Of a DNA stretch of 56,220 nt, positions 10,225-18,964 are shown one piece after another. The translations under genes were made by a program, and so were the position numbers. The notes under the pieces were generated by a model, which did not search any database, was not told the DNA's origin, and saw nothing but the letters and a program-made list of their open reading frames with translations. Source of the DNA: an uncultured Eubacteriales bacterium (GTDB lineage Bacteria > Bacillota > Clostridia > Christensenellales > CAG-917). The stretch lies in NCBI GenBank assembly GCA_900548005.1, contig URIZ01000013.1, positions 1-56,220 of the forward strand, in the 5' to 3' direction. Within the stretch, counting starts at the first letter, position 1. The number at the start of each line of letters is the position of its first letter.

Positions 10225-11562
10225 ATGAGTGAAAAAACATTGACGAAAGACAAAAACACCGACAAGAAGAAGTCCGCCGTGCCATTTTCAAGAGCGTACA
10301 GCCGTTTCTTTTTGGGGCTTTGCAGATTTGTAAGGCCGTTTTTGCACGGCAAGTGCATACAGTCCGCCGCGTTCAAGGCTCAAAAGAAGAACGGGGCGAT
10401 GCTTGTTGTGTGCAATCACCTGTCGGCGTACGATTTCATTCATTTTTCGGCGGCAATGTACGGCGCGCCGCTCAATTTCGTGGTGGCGGAAAACATGATG
10501 TATTCCATGCCGATTTTCGCAAAACTGCTCTCGGGATATCACGCTATCACCAAAAAACAGTATTTTGCGGACATACATTGCATAATGAACATCAAAAAAT
10601 ATCTCGACGCCGGCATATCCGTGCTTATTTGTCCCGAAGGCAAAGTGGCGGCGGACGGTGTGACGGGCGCGATTGCTCCGTCCATTGCTCGACTTGTGCA
10701 GTGGCTGGGATACCCCGTGGGCGTTGTGAAGATGAAGGGCGCAAGCCTCGCAAGACCTAAGTGGGCGTACAATTTGCGTTTTATACGCAGGGGAAAGGTG
10801 TACAGCGAGTGCGATATGCTTCTCACTGCTCAAGAGTCAAAGTCGCTCTCCAAGGACGAGATATACGACAAAATCGTCGGCGCGCTTGACCACAACGAGC
10901 ATAAGTGGCAGGTGGAAAACGGCGTGAAGTTTGTGGGCAGACGCTATGCCGAAGGGCTTGAAAGATTGCTGTATTATTGCCCCAAATGCGGCGCGGAATT
11001 TGCCAATCGCACGCACGGCGATCGTATGGTTTGCTCGGTGTGCGGCAACGAGGTCAAATACACGTTCAACGGGCAAATTTTGCCTGTCAGAGAGAACAGC
11101 GTGAGCCTTGACAGGATAGATCTTTGGTATGCAAAACAAAGGGAAATCGTGGAAAAGGAAGTGGAGCAAGGCGGTTTTTCAATAAGCGACAAAGTCAATC
11201 TTTTTGTGGAAAACGAGAAGAACAACGGATATAGATTTGTTGCCGAAGGCGTGATGACGCTCGATGAAAACAAGCTCGCTTTCGACACCGATTGGACCGA
11301 GCGGCCAAAGGACGTCAAGAGCAGATACGGCGTGAATTGCATGACTTATGACGTCAATCAAAAGGCGGGATTCGAGCCTGTTGAAGACGAGTTTCGGCAT
11401 ATAGAATTTCCCATTCGCCGCTGCGATACGGTGGCAAATATGCCGGGCATGTCCATAGATATGTACGACGACAAGCATGTGTATCGTTTTATGTTTGCCG
11501 AGCGCATGCCGTCCACGAAATACGTGCTGTATATAGAGCAAATGTTCAAATCGGACAAATAG
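10225..11562 (+). CDS. PlsC-like acyltransferase with C-terminal zinc ribbon
   Basis: A 445-residue protein. Residues ~55-200 form a 1-acyl-glycerol-3-phosphate acyltransferase fold: the HX4D catalytic motif is HLSAYD (H65, D70) and the PEGK motif (138-140) stands where PlsC has PEGTR. A four-cysteine zinc ribbon follows at C252/C255 and C270/C273 (CPKCGAEF, CSVCGNEV), then a ~170-residue C-terminal domain that I do not recognise. Standard PlsC is about 200-250 residues, so the extension roughly doubles it. The likely role is acyl transfer to a phospholipid precursor or related lipid at the inner membrane face. The start at 10225 rather than 10189 is supported by the promoter, which overlaps the upstream part of the frame. 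It is a single-gene unit with its own terminator. Confidence 0.8.
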   Translation: MSEKTLTKDKNTDKKKSAVPFSRAYSRFFLGLCRFVRPFLHGKCIQSAAFKAQKKNGAMLVVCNHLSAYDFIHFSAAMYGAPLNFVVAENMMYSMPIFAKLLSGYHAITKKQYFADIHCIMNIKKYLDAGISVLICPEGKVAADGVTGAIAPSIARLVQWLGYPVGVVKMKGASLARPKWAYNLRFIRRGKVYSECDMLLTAQESKSLSKDEIYDKIVGALDHNEHKWQVENGVKFVGRRYAEGLERLLYYCPKCGAEFANRTHGDRMVCSVCGNEVKYTFNGQILPVRENSVSLDRIDLWYAKQREIVEKEVEQGGFSISDKVNLFVENEKNNGYRFVAEGVMTLDENKLAFDTDWTERPKDVKSRYGVNCMTYDVNQKAGFEPVEDEFRHIEFPIRRCDTVANMPGMSIDMYDDKHVYRFMFAERMPSTKYVLYIEQMFKSDK

Positions 11563-11592
11563 TGAAAATATTTTTGCAATCAAATTTTTGAG

Positions 11593-11620
11593 AAAAACCG
11601 CATTCTAAGGCGGTTTTTTC
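11593..11620 (+). terminator. Terminator after acyltransferase gene
   Basis: AAAACCGC and GCGGTTTT arms with an eight-base loop, followed by TTC and a T-rich tail. Confidence 0.88.
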
Positions 11621-11651
11621 TTATGCGGCGACTTGCAATCGGCTTTTGATG

Positions 11652-11680
11652 TTGACAATTTTGTTGCAATAATGTAGTAT
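11652..11680 (+). promoter_or_regulatory. Promoter of the LRR lipoprotein gene
   Basis: TTGACA (11652-11657), 17 bases, TAGTAT (11675-11680). The leader contains a 7-bp hairpin TGTGCGC-TTGT-GCGCACA (11703-11720) just upstream of the ribosome binding site AAGGTGG. Confidence 0.82.
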
Positions 11681-11733
11681 TATATCTGTATTCTTATATT
11701 TATGTGCGCTTGTGCGCACACGTAAGGTGGAAA

Positions 11734-14700
11734 ATGAGAAAAAGAGTCAGTTTAATTTTGGTTTTGATTTTGAGTGCCGTCCTTTTGGCAACTCTCGTTG
11801 CGTGCAACGGCTCTCAGAATATCGGCAAGTTGCCCGATGAGATCAACCCCGACAAAGTGATCGGCGGCGAAGAGAACAACACCAATTTTGACACCTATTT
11901 GAAGTTTTATTTCCCAAAGGGCGTGACAAGCATATTCAACGCAATGTTCTGCGACGAGTTTGACGCGTCCGAAGTCGAGTATTCCGTGGTTTACACCAAC
12001 GAGTCGATAACAAGAGAAGTCGCAGGCGGACATCTGACGGACGCAATGATCACCAAGGTCACGGACGGCAGCGTCGATGACAAAACCGGCGAGCTGAAAA
12101 ACTTGCTTGATGTTTGGGGTGGCACGCCTATCTCGTGGAAGGCAGGTCACTTTATGGTGCACGCAACGGCAAATCTTGACAACGGCAAGACTGTGAGCGG
12201 ATCTTTTGCTCTCCACCTCAAAGACCGCTATACACCTGCACCCACCGTGTCTTTGACCTTTGATTTGCGTGACGGCGAAAAGGTTGCGCAAGCGTCTTTC
12301 GGCAAAACGAACGCGGACGGCACAAAAGCCATCGTCACCGTGGAAAGCGGCGTGTCTTTTGCAACTTGGGACGATTTCACCAACGCTTTCAGAATGAATT
12401 TGAAAGGCAAGGCACTTGACAGAGTGACCGCCCTTGGCAAAGAACTTTCTCGCACAAAAGGTTTCCCCTTCACGATAGACCAATCTTTTGACGGCAAGAC
12501 GTTTGCGACAACGTGGACGGAAAACGTCATCGACGTGCAATTTACTCTTGACGTGCCGAGCGACGCAACCGTCATTCTCGGTCTTGAAGATCCGCGCCCG
12601 AATTTTGTCGAACATCAATCGGTCGAGCGCAACTTCGGCAGAGTGACAGCTCCCGTGGTTGACACGTTCAACGTCTTCAACGGCTACTATTTCGCAGGCT
12701 GGTACAAGGACGTCAACGGCAACGGCAAGTGGGACGAGGGCGATACGCTTTGGAGCTTCTCGCAAATCGTGGGCGAAGACGACATCAAACTTGTCGCGCG
12801 CTGGACAAAACGCTCCTATACCTTCACGCTCTACACGATGGGCGGCACTTTTGCAAACAACGTGAAAAACTCAGTTGTGACGGTGGGCGGCAAACAAGTG
12901 GAAATCGACAGCGACGAGGCGGCGGCAAAAGCAGGGCTCACCGTTGTGAGCGCAGCCACTCGCTTTGGCGTTGAAGACAGAAAACTCAACAGAATTACGT
13001 TCTCGGGGCTTGCATACGGACACAATTTCAGCGAATACGTCGCAAAGATCGAAGTTGAGGCAAGACAAAACGACAGCACCCCCGCAAAGAGCGTGTATCT
13101 CACTCTTGACGAAGTGAGAGCCAATCTTGTTAAGGGCAGCGCGGACTACGTTGTGGACGACGGCACTTTCAGAGATTATCAATGCACCGTGCCCGCAAAT
13201 ATGAACACGATTATTGCAGACGAGCACGGATTTGTGGATGACGTTGCATACATCAAGTGGATGTTCAACGACACGGACGACGCTCAGCTCAAACTTGAAA
13301 GACTCAGCGGCTACTACGTCAACGTGGTGTTCAAGGACGGCATCTCGATCAAGGCGGACGGCAGCGTGCGCATCGACAAGATCGCGGACGATTCTTTGAA
13401 CGAAATCATCATCCCTGCGGCATTGAAGATTGACGGAGTCGTGCGCCCCGTCAGCGAAATCGGCGCAAAAGCGTGCATGAACCTTAAAGCTCTCTCCAAA
13501 GTCGATCTTTCGGCGGCGAGCAATTTGACTGCAATCGGCGAGCAAGCGTTTGCGCACTGCACAAATCTCGCAACCATTCTCGCGCCCGTCAACGACAACG
13601 TCACGGCGGTGGGCAAGAACGTGTTCTACAGGACGCATTTTGAAAACAACTACACCACAATCTACGGCGGCAAGGAACTTATCGTCATGGGCAAGGTTGT
13701 CTACAAATACGTCGGCGATCCGAGCAAAAAGGCTCTTGACCTTTCCAAAGAAGAATACTACAACTCCGACAACTGCACCGCAGGAGCGGAGAATATCACC
13801 AAATTCAATCTGCAAATCAGAAACGCAACCACAATCGCAACCGGCGCGTTTGAAAACTGCACGGCTCTTGAAACCATCACCTTTGGCGACAACATCAAGA
13901 CAATCAATGACGGCGCGTTTGAAAACGTTGCGACTCTTGACAACATTGTCGTAAGCGCGACAAGCAAACTGCAAGTGATTGCGGCAGACGCATTCAGAGG
14001 TTGCGAGCATTTCCTCGGCACTGAAAGCAAAGCGTACAACGACACCTACAAGGCGATTGTCATAGGCAAGGTGTTCTATCGCTTTATCGATCAGACGGCG
14101 ACCACCGCAACCATCAGCGGCAGCGCAACTCCGTTTATTGCAGCGGACGCGTTCAGAGGTCGCGGCAACGTCGAAAATGTCAGCATAATGTTCAAGGACA
14201 AGATTTTGTTTGTCGGCGCAAACGCGTTCTACAACACGACTTGGATTCAAATTAACGGCAGCGAATGCGTCAATGACGGATTCACCGTTGTCAACGGCAT
14301 TTTGTGCGAATATTTCGTGGACAAATACGACGCGTCAAAAGTCAATCTCATCATTCCTTCGGACGTGACGACAATAGGCGAGTGGGCGTTCAACACCTAT
14401 GCGCAATACATCAAAACCGTGCAAATCAAGGCAAACGTCAAGGCGATAGAAGACTATGCGTTTGCAGGCGCAACGTCCCTTAGAAGCGTGATCTTCACGG
14501 AATCCGCGGTGTCGGGCGGCAAGATTGTCGGTTTGCCTGCAATCTCGTCCAGCGCTTTTGCAAACAAGAGCGGACAACTCATTGACGGCGTGCGTTTCTT
14601 CTTCAAGCCCGAAGTCATGAAATTCTTTGAAGGCATGGCAAGCGGCACCGTGACAAGCGAAGACACCGTGACAAATCAATGGTATACCTTCTACAAGCTC

Positions 14701-16740
14701 AACAAGGCAAACTTCATCACCGAAGAAATCTCTAACGTGTGGATCAACCAAGACATCATCGCAGACAAATTGTTGCGCACTGCCGCAAGCGAAGACGTGT
14801 TGAAACTCACCTATGGCGACACCATTGCACAAGCTCTCGTTGTACTCGGAAACACCGGCGTTGAAAGAAAAGAAACGCTCGATTTGGTCAAAAACAGCGT
14901 AGAACTCAAAAAAGTTGTCGAAGGCGACAAGAGCTTTGGATATCTCTATGAGCAAGGCAAAGAAAAATACGTTGTGACGTTCAAGTATGACGGAAAGGTT
15001 GACGGCTGCGAAATCAATCCGCACGATCAACATTTGTTTGTCATCACCGTTGCAAACGCAATCGACGACGCGTCAATTGCAAAGACGTTCTACACGTCCA
15101 ACATTGACAAATACGGCTCCAACGAAACAATCATCGACGCTCTCGGCAAAAACGCGGACAACTCGGCTTTCTGGTTTGAAGGCTTTGACGGACAAGTGAA
15201 GGGCGCGGAATATCCCACCTTCTATACGTCCAACAGCGGCGTTGACGTGTTCTTCTGCTATCGTGACGTCACGGGCGAAGTGCAAAAGATCAAAATCGAA
15301 CAAAACAAAATCACAGGTTTCAACACCGTCACGACCAAGCTCGAAGGCGAGGCAGTCTTCACGGTCAACTTCTATGACGTGGGCGTGTACAAGTTCAAGA
15401 TCAAATATGCGGTGCAAGAGTCCAAGTTTGTTGCAATCGAGCAAAACGGGGCAGTGTCCATTCCGCTCAACGGCAACGCGACAACGCATTTTGCAAACTT
15501 CACCGTCAACCTTGTCGGACAAGACGGCTTGAAGACGGAAAAAGAATTGCGCACAAGCAACTTTGACATCATCGAAGTGGACGGCGTGCTCACAAACGTT
15601 GTTAACACGACAAAGCTTGGTATGCACACGCTCAAGATCAGATACAGCAAGTCGGATGCGGCAGAACCTATCGTGCAAACAATCGTATATTCCGTCATTC
15701 TCGATGCGGACGAAAGCATCTTTGAATACGCCGTTGCGGACGAGAGAGAGATGACTGCAAAGATTGTCAAATGCCATGCCGTGACTGCGGATACAATCGT
15801 TATTCCTGCAACGGTCACAATCGGCGGCAAGACCTACACGGTCACGCAAATCGGCGAAACCGCTGCAAAAGTCGGTGTGTTTGAAAACTTCACCGCGCTC
15901 AAAGCAGTGTATTTGTCCACCAACGTGCAATCAATCAATGCAAGGACGTTTGCGGGCTGCTCGTTGCTTGAAAACGTGTACACCGTCAAGAGAATTGACA
16001 CCGAAAAGGCGGCTCTCACGCAAGCCAACTTCGAGATTCTCTCGACAAGAAACGGTGTGGGCGAAGTCATCAACGAAGTCAAAGTGGCAAACCTTGACGG
16101 AATCACCGTGGGCGCAGACAAAGTGCTTGCAATCGGCTCGCAATACGTTGTGGAAGGCGAGGGCGGCAGAGTGGTCTATGACGTCGTGCAAATCGTTGAC
16201 GGACTCGTTCTGCCCGAAGGCGTTGAGCAAGTGTTCCTGCCCGACACCGTCTATAATCTCTTCACGATTTACAAGAAGAGCGCGACAGAGAGCTTGCCGC
16301 ACGGCGATGCGATCGAGCCTATCATCTACGCAAGCGCAGCCGACATTATGCTCACAACGACTCCGTACGTCAGCGACAGCGTCACCTACATCGGCGCAAG
16401 CGCGTTTGAAAACTGCATAAGCCTCGATACAATCGATTTGACGCACGCGGTCAATCTCGCTTATATCGGCTCAAACGCTTTTGCAGGCAGCGGACTTAAC
16501 AGCATCGATTTGAGTGGCAATACAAAGCTCGAAGATCTCAACAGCAGCGTGTTTGAAGGTTGTTTGAGCCTTGCAAGCGTCAAAGTCGCATCGACGTTGA
16601 AGACAATCGGCGCAAACTGCTTCAAGAACAACAAAGAGCTTGCATCCTTTACCTTCAGCGATGCAAACGGACTTAAAAAAATCGAAACGGATGCATTCTA
16701 CGGCTGTGCAAAGCTCACGAGCGTTCCCACGGTTGCATAA
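11734..16740 (+). CDS. Large BspA-like leucine-rich-repeat lipoprotein
   Basis: A 1668-residue secreted protein. Its type II signal peptide ends in the lipobox LVAC (Cys at ~25). Residues ~300-365 contain a Listeria-Bacteroides (InlB B-type) repeat, GYYFAGWYKDVNGNGKWDEG then KLVARW. BspA-type LRR_5 repeats (pattern IGxxAFxxCxxLxxIxLP) occupy ~570-930, ~1380-1430 and the C-terminal ~1545-1668, for example ITFGDNIKTINDGAFEN. Between them lie beta-rich Ig-like stretches. The last residues are still inside an LRR, with no cell-wall anchor, so attachment is by the lipid. ATG 11734 follows AAGGTGG; the in-frame ATG ten codons upstream sits in the leader hairpin region. BspA-like proteins bind host or matrix proteins in some bacteria; that role here is inference. 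Confidence 0.9.
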   Translation: MRKRVSLILVLILSAVLLATLVACNGSQNIGKLPDEINPDKVIGGEENNTNFDTYLKFYFPKGVTSIFNAMFCDEFDASEVEYSVVYTNESITREVAGGHLTDAMITKVTDGSVDDKTGELKNLLDVWGGTPISWKAGHFMVHATANLDNGKTVSGSFALHLKDRYTPAPTVSLTFDLRDGEKVAQASFGKTNADGTKAIVTVESGVSFATWDDFTNAFRMNLKGKALDRVTALGKELSRTKGFPFTIDQSFDGKTFATTWTENVIDVQFTLDVPSDATVILGLEDPRPNFVEHQSVERNFGRVTAPVVDTFNVFNGYYFAGWYKDVNGNGKWDEGDTLWSFSQIVGEDDIKLVARWTKRSYTFTLYTMGGTFANNVKNSVVTVGGKQVEIDSDEAAAKAGLTVVSAATRFGVEDRKLNRITFSGLAYGHNFSEYVAKIEVEARQNDSTPAKSVYLTLDEVRANLVKGSADYVVDDGTFRDYQCTVPANMNTIIADEHGFVDDVAYIKWMFNDTDDAQLKLERLSGYYVNVVFKDGISIKADGSVRIDKIADDSLNEIIIPAALKIDGVVRPVSEIGAKACMNLKALSKVDLSAASNLTAIGEQAFAHCTNLATILAPVNDNVTAVGKNVFYRTHFENNYTTIYGGKELIVMGKVVYKYVGDPSKKALDLSKEEYYNSDNCTAGAENITKFNLQIRNATTIATGAFENCTALETITFGDNIKTINDGAFENVATLDNIVVSATSKLQVIAADAFRGCEHFLGTESKAYNDTYKAIVIGKVFYRFIDQTATTATISGSATPFIAADAFRGRGNVENVSIMFKDKILFVGANAFYNTTWIQINGSECVNDGFTVVNGILCEYFVDKYDASKVNLIIPSDVTTIGEWAFNTYAQYIKTVQIKANVKAIEDYAFAGATSLRSVIFTESAVSGGKIVGLPAISSSAFANKSGQLIDGVRFFFKPEVMKFFEGMASGTVTSEDTVTNQWYTFYKLNKANFITEEISNVWINQDIIADKLLRTAASEDVLKLTYGDTIAQALVVLGNTGVERKETLDLVKNSVELKKVVEGDKSFGYLYEQGKEKYVVTFKYDGKVDGCEINPHDQHLFVITVANAIDDASIAKTFYTSNIDKYGSNETIIDALGKNADNSAFWFEGFDGQVKGAEYPTFYTSNSGVDVFFCYRDVTGEVQKIKIEQNKITGFNTVTTKLEGEAVFTVNFYDVGVYKFKIKYAVQESKFVAIEQNGAVSIPLNGNATTHFANFTVNLVGQDGLKTEKELRTSNFDIIEVDGVLTNVVNTTKLGMHTLKIRYSKSDAAEPIVQTIVYSVILDADESIFEYAVADEREMTAKIVKCHAVTADTIVIPATVTIGGKTYTVTQIGETAAKVGVFENFTALKAVYLSTNVQSINARTFAGCSLLENVYTVKRIDTEKAALTQANFEILSTRNGVGEVINEVKVANLDGITVGADKVLAIGSQYVVEGEGGRVVYDVVQIVDGLVLPEGVEQVFLPDTVYNLFTIYKKSATESLPHGDAIEPIIYASAADIMLTTTPYVSDSVTYIGASAFENCISLDTIDLTHAVNLAYIGSNAFAGSGLNSIDLSGNTKLEDLNSSVFEGCLSLASVKVASTLKTIGANCFKNNKELASFTFSDANGLKKIETDAFYGCAKLTSVPTVA

Positions 16741-16780
16741 TCTGCACGAATATAAGTGATGTATAGTCAAAACAAAATCA

Positions 16781-16811
16781 AAAAGGCGAGAGCAAACAGC
16801 TCTCGCCTTTT
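16781..16811. terminator. Bidirectional terminator between LRR gene and dapA
   Basis: AAAAGGCGAGAG pairs with CTCTCGCCTTTT, with A runs on one side and T runs on the other. It can stop transcription from both the LRR gene and the convergent asd-dapA operon. Confidence 0.92.
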
Positions 16812-16847
16812 CGTTATATTCGAATCATCTTTTCATATCCGACGGTT

Positions 16848-17717
16848 TCAGACAAAATGCGACAGCATGCTTTTCAGGCGCGTGGCGTTGCTGTTTGTCA
16901 TCTCGGTGAGCGGAAGGCGCATAGCCGCCGAGCAAAAACCGAGCGCGCTCATGGCGTATTTTGCAGGTATGGGATTGACTTCGCAAAACAGTGCGGATAT
17001 CAAGGGAAGAAGGCGCAGTTGCATCTCTCTTGCCTTGTCAAAATCGCCCTGTAAGGCGCAATGCGTCATTTTTGACACATAGGACGGGCAAACGTTGCTT
17101 GCCACGCTTATCACGCCTTGTCCGCCCAATGCGACCGTTGCGACGGTGAGTGCGTCGTCGCCGCTGACAACCGCCTTGTCTTGCGCCATGGCAATGCATT
17201 TTTCGATTTGTTCCATATTGCCGCTTGCTTCTTTCACGCCAACGATATTTTTCTTTGGAAGCAACTTTTCAAGCGTTTCGGGCAGCATATTCACGCCCGT
17301 GCGCGATGGCACGTTGTAGAGCAAAATAGGAAGACTCGTCGCATCGGCAATCGTGCCGAAATGTCTGACGAGTCCTTCTTGAGTGCATTTGTTGTAGTAG
17401 GGTGTGACAAGCAGCAGAGCGTCCGCGCCATTGTCTTTTGCAAAAGCGCAGTTGTCGATTGCGCTTTTTGTATCGTTCGAGCCTGCGCCGACAATGACGG
17501 GGATTTTGCCTTTCGCTTTTTTGGCAACCGTCTTCAAGACAAGCTCTTTTTCTTTGCGGCTGAGAGTTGCGGGCTCGCCTGTCGTGCCAAGCGCAACAAG
17601 CGCGTCCACATTGCCTTCAAGCTGATATTCGACAATTCTTTCAAGAGCGGAAACGTCCACTCGGTCGTCTTCGGTGAAGGGGGTGACAAGAGCCGTCGCC
17701 ACGCCTTTGAAGATCAT
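16848..17717 (-). CDS. dapA: 4-hydroxy-tetrahydrodipicolinate synthase
   Basis: A 289-residue class I aldolase that condenses pyruvate with aspartate semialdehyde, the committed step to lysine, diaminopimelate and (via DpaAB) dipicolinate. Key residues are present: Schiff-base Lys162 in GVKEASG, Tyr134 in YNVPSRTG, Tyr108 in TPYYNK and the GTTGE block at 44-48. Length is normal. The start follows a GGGGAG ribosome binding site. It is the second gene of an asd-dapA operon, 27 bases after asd. Feedback regulation by lysine cannot be decided here. Confidence 0.97.
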   Translation of the reverse strand: MIFKGVATALVTPFTEDDRVDVSALERIVEYQLEGNVDALVALGTTGEPATLSRKEKELVLKTVAKKAKGKIPVIVGAGSNDTKSAIDNCAFAKDNGADALLLVTPYYNKCTQEGLVRHFGTIADATSLPILLYNVPSRTGVNMLPETLEKLLPKKNIVGVKEASGNMEQIEKCIAMAQDKAVVSGDDALTVATVALGGQGVISVASNVCPSYVSKMTHCALQGDFDKAREMQLRLLPLISALFCEVNPIPAKYAMSALGFCSAAMRLPLTEMTNSNATRLKSMLSHFV

Positions 17718-17744
17718 ATCGTTTTCTCCCCGATGATATTTGCG

Positions 17745-18755
17745 TCAATTCTCGCACGCGTTGTTTATCAAAAGTTGTACGATTTGCACGGCGTTGGTTG
17801 CCGCGCCTTTTCTTATGTTGTCCGCGACCACCCAGATGTTTGCGCCGCTTTCGAGGCTTGCGTCCATACGGATGCGTCCCACAAACACTTCGTCACGGTT
17901 TTCGCAGTCCAAGGGAGTGGGGTAGACGTTGTTTTCGGGATCGTCCATGACGATGATTCCCTTTGCATTTTCAAGCACTTTTTTCACATCTTCGCGAGTG
18001 GTGTTTTTGCAGAACTCGACGTTTATCGACTCAGAATGACCGTAGAACACCGGAACGCGCACAGTTGTGGCTGTCACACGCAAACTTTGGTCGTGCAAAA
18101 TTTTCTTGGTTTCTTCAATCATTTTCCACTCTTCTTTGGTGTATCCGTCTTCCATAAACACGTCTATATGCGGCAGCATATTGAACGCGATCGGACGGGG
18201 AAAGTTCTTTGGAGCAACGCCGTTTACGCCGTCTTTGAGATCGTTGAATCCCGCAACGCCTGCACCGGACACCGCTTGATAGGTGGAGTAGACCACTCTC
18301 TTGATGCCGAAAGCGTCATACAAGGGTTTGAGCGCGACCACCGCTTGAATGGTGGAGCAGTTCGGATTGGCGATGATGCCCTTGTTCCACTTCACGTCTT
18401 CGGGATTGACTTCGGGCACGACAAGCGGCACGTCGTCGTACATTCTCCATTGCGAGGAGTTGTCCACCACGGTAGCGCCGATCTTGACAAATTGCGGCGC
18501 ATACTCTTTTGACACAGAGCCGCCTGCAGAGAACAATGCAAAGTCCACTTTGCCGTTAAGTGCGGCGACGTTGTCGGGGGTTAGCTCGATAACGGTGTGT
18601 TCTTTGCCCATGAATTGTATTTTTTTGCCCGCGCTTTTTGCGGACGCGAAGAGATAATAGTTGTCAACGGGGAGTTGTTTCTCGCCGAGCACTTCAAGGA
18701 ATTTGCTTCCGACCATGCCTGTTGCGCCGACCACGGCGACGTTAAACTTTTTCAT
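17745..18755 (-). CDS. asd: Aspartate-semialdehyde dehydrogenase
   Basis: A 336-residue NADPH-dependent enzyme reducing aspartyl phosphate to aspartate semialdehyde, the substrate of DapA encoded next to it. The N-terminal Rossmann motif GATGMVG is at residues 10-16, the catalytic cysteine is C133 in NPNCST, and the active-site histidine is in GHSESI (about 250-255). A longer frame reaches 18821, but that would start inside the promoter -35 box. ATG 18755 follows GGAGG by five bases. It is the first gene of the asd-dapA operon. Confidence 0.97.
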   Translation of the reverse strand: MKKFNVAVVGATGMVGSKFLEVLGEKQLPVDNYYLFASAKSAGKKIQFMGKEHTVIELTPDNVAALNGKVDFALFSAGGSVSKEYAPQFVKIGATVVDNSSQWRMYDDVPLVVPEVNPEDVKWNKGIIANPNCSTIQAVVALKPLYDAFGIKRVVYSTYQAVSGAGVAGFNDLKDGVNGVAPKNFPRPIAFNMLPHIDVFMEDGYTKEEWKMIEETKKILHDQSLRVTATTVRVPVFYGHSESINVEFCKNTTREDVKKVLENAKGIIVMDDPENNVYPTPLDCENRDEVFVGRIRMDASLESGANIWVVADNIRKGAATNAVQIVQLLINNACEN

Positions 18756-18792
18756 ACAGCCTCCAAGTATTATGTACTGTCTTGCACGTAAA

Positions 18793-18821
18793 AATTTAAC
18801 ATCGCGAGAGCAAAAAGTCAA
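18793..18821 (-). promoter_or_regulatory. Promoter of asd-dapA
   Basis: On the minus strand, TTGACT (18816-18821), 17 bases, TAAATT (18793-18798). The ATG is 37 bases downstream, with GGAGG between. Confidence 0.78.
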
Positions 18822-18903
18822 TTCTTCTGCGTTTTATTTGTCTTTTTTATAAGATATGCGCAAAATCGTCGGCGCGTGCTAGGCAAATATTTCGGTGATT
18901 TAA

Positions 18904-18932
18904 TTGATATTTGCTTTTATATAATGTATAAT
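18904..18932 (+). promoter_or_regulatory. Promoter of the 18965-22513 operon
   Basis: TTGATA (18904-18909), 17 bases, TATAAT (18927-18932). A second TATAAT overlaps at 18920-18925 without a good -35. The ribosome binding site AGGAG is at 18954-18958. Confidence 0.78.
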
Positions 18933-18964
18933 CATATATAATTATGACAAAATAGGAGTCATCA

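Noticed and set aside
12871..14250. 459-codon minus-strand frame under the LRR lipoprotein gene, and a similar 337-codon frame at 11752-12765
   Set aside because: These mirror the codon bias of the plus-strand gene (GC-rich third positions). The plus strand has the promoter, ribosome binding site, signal peptide and recognisable repeats.
17118..18512. 464-codon plus-strand frame opposite dapA and asd
   Set aside because: It covers two enzymes with all catalytic residues on the minus strand, so it is an antisense artefact.
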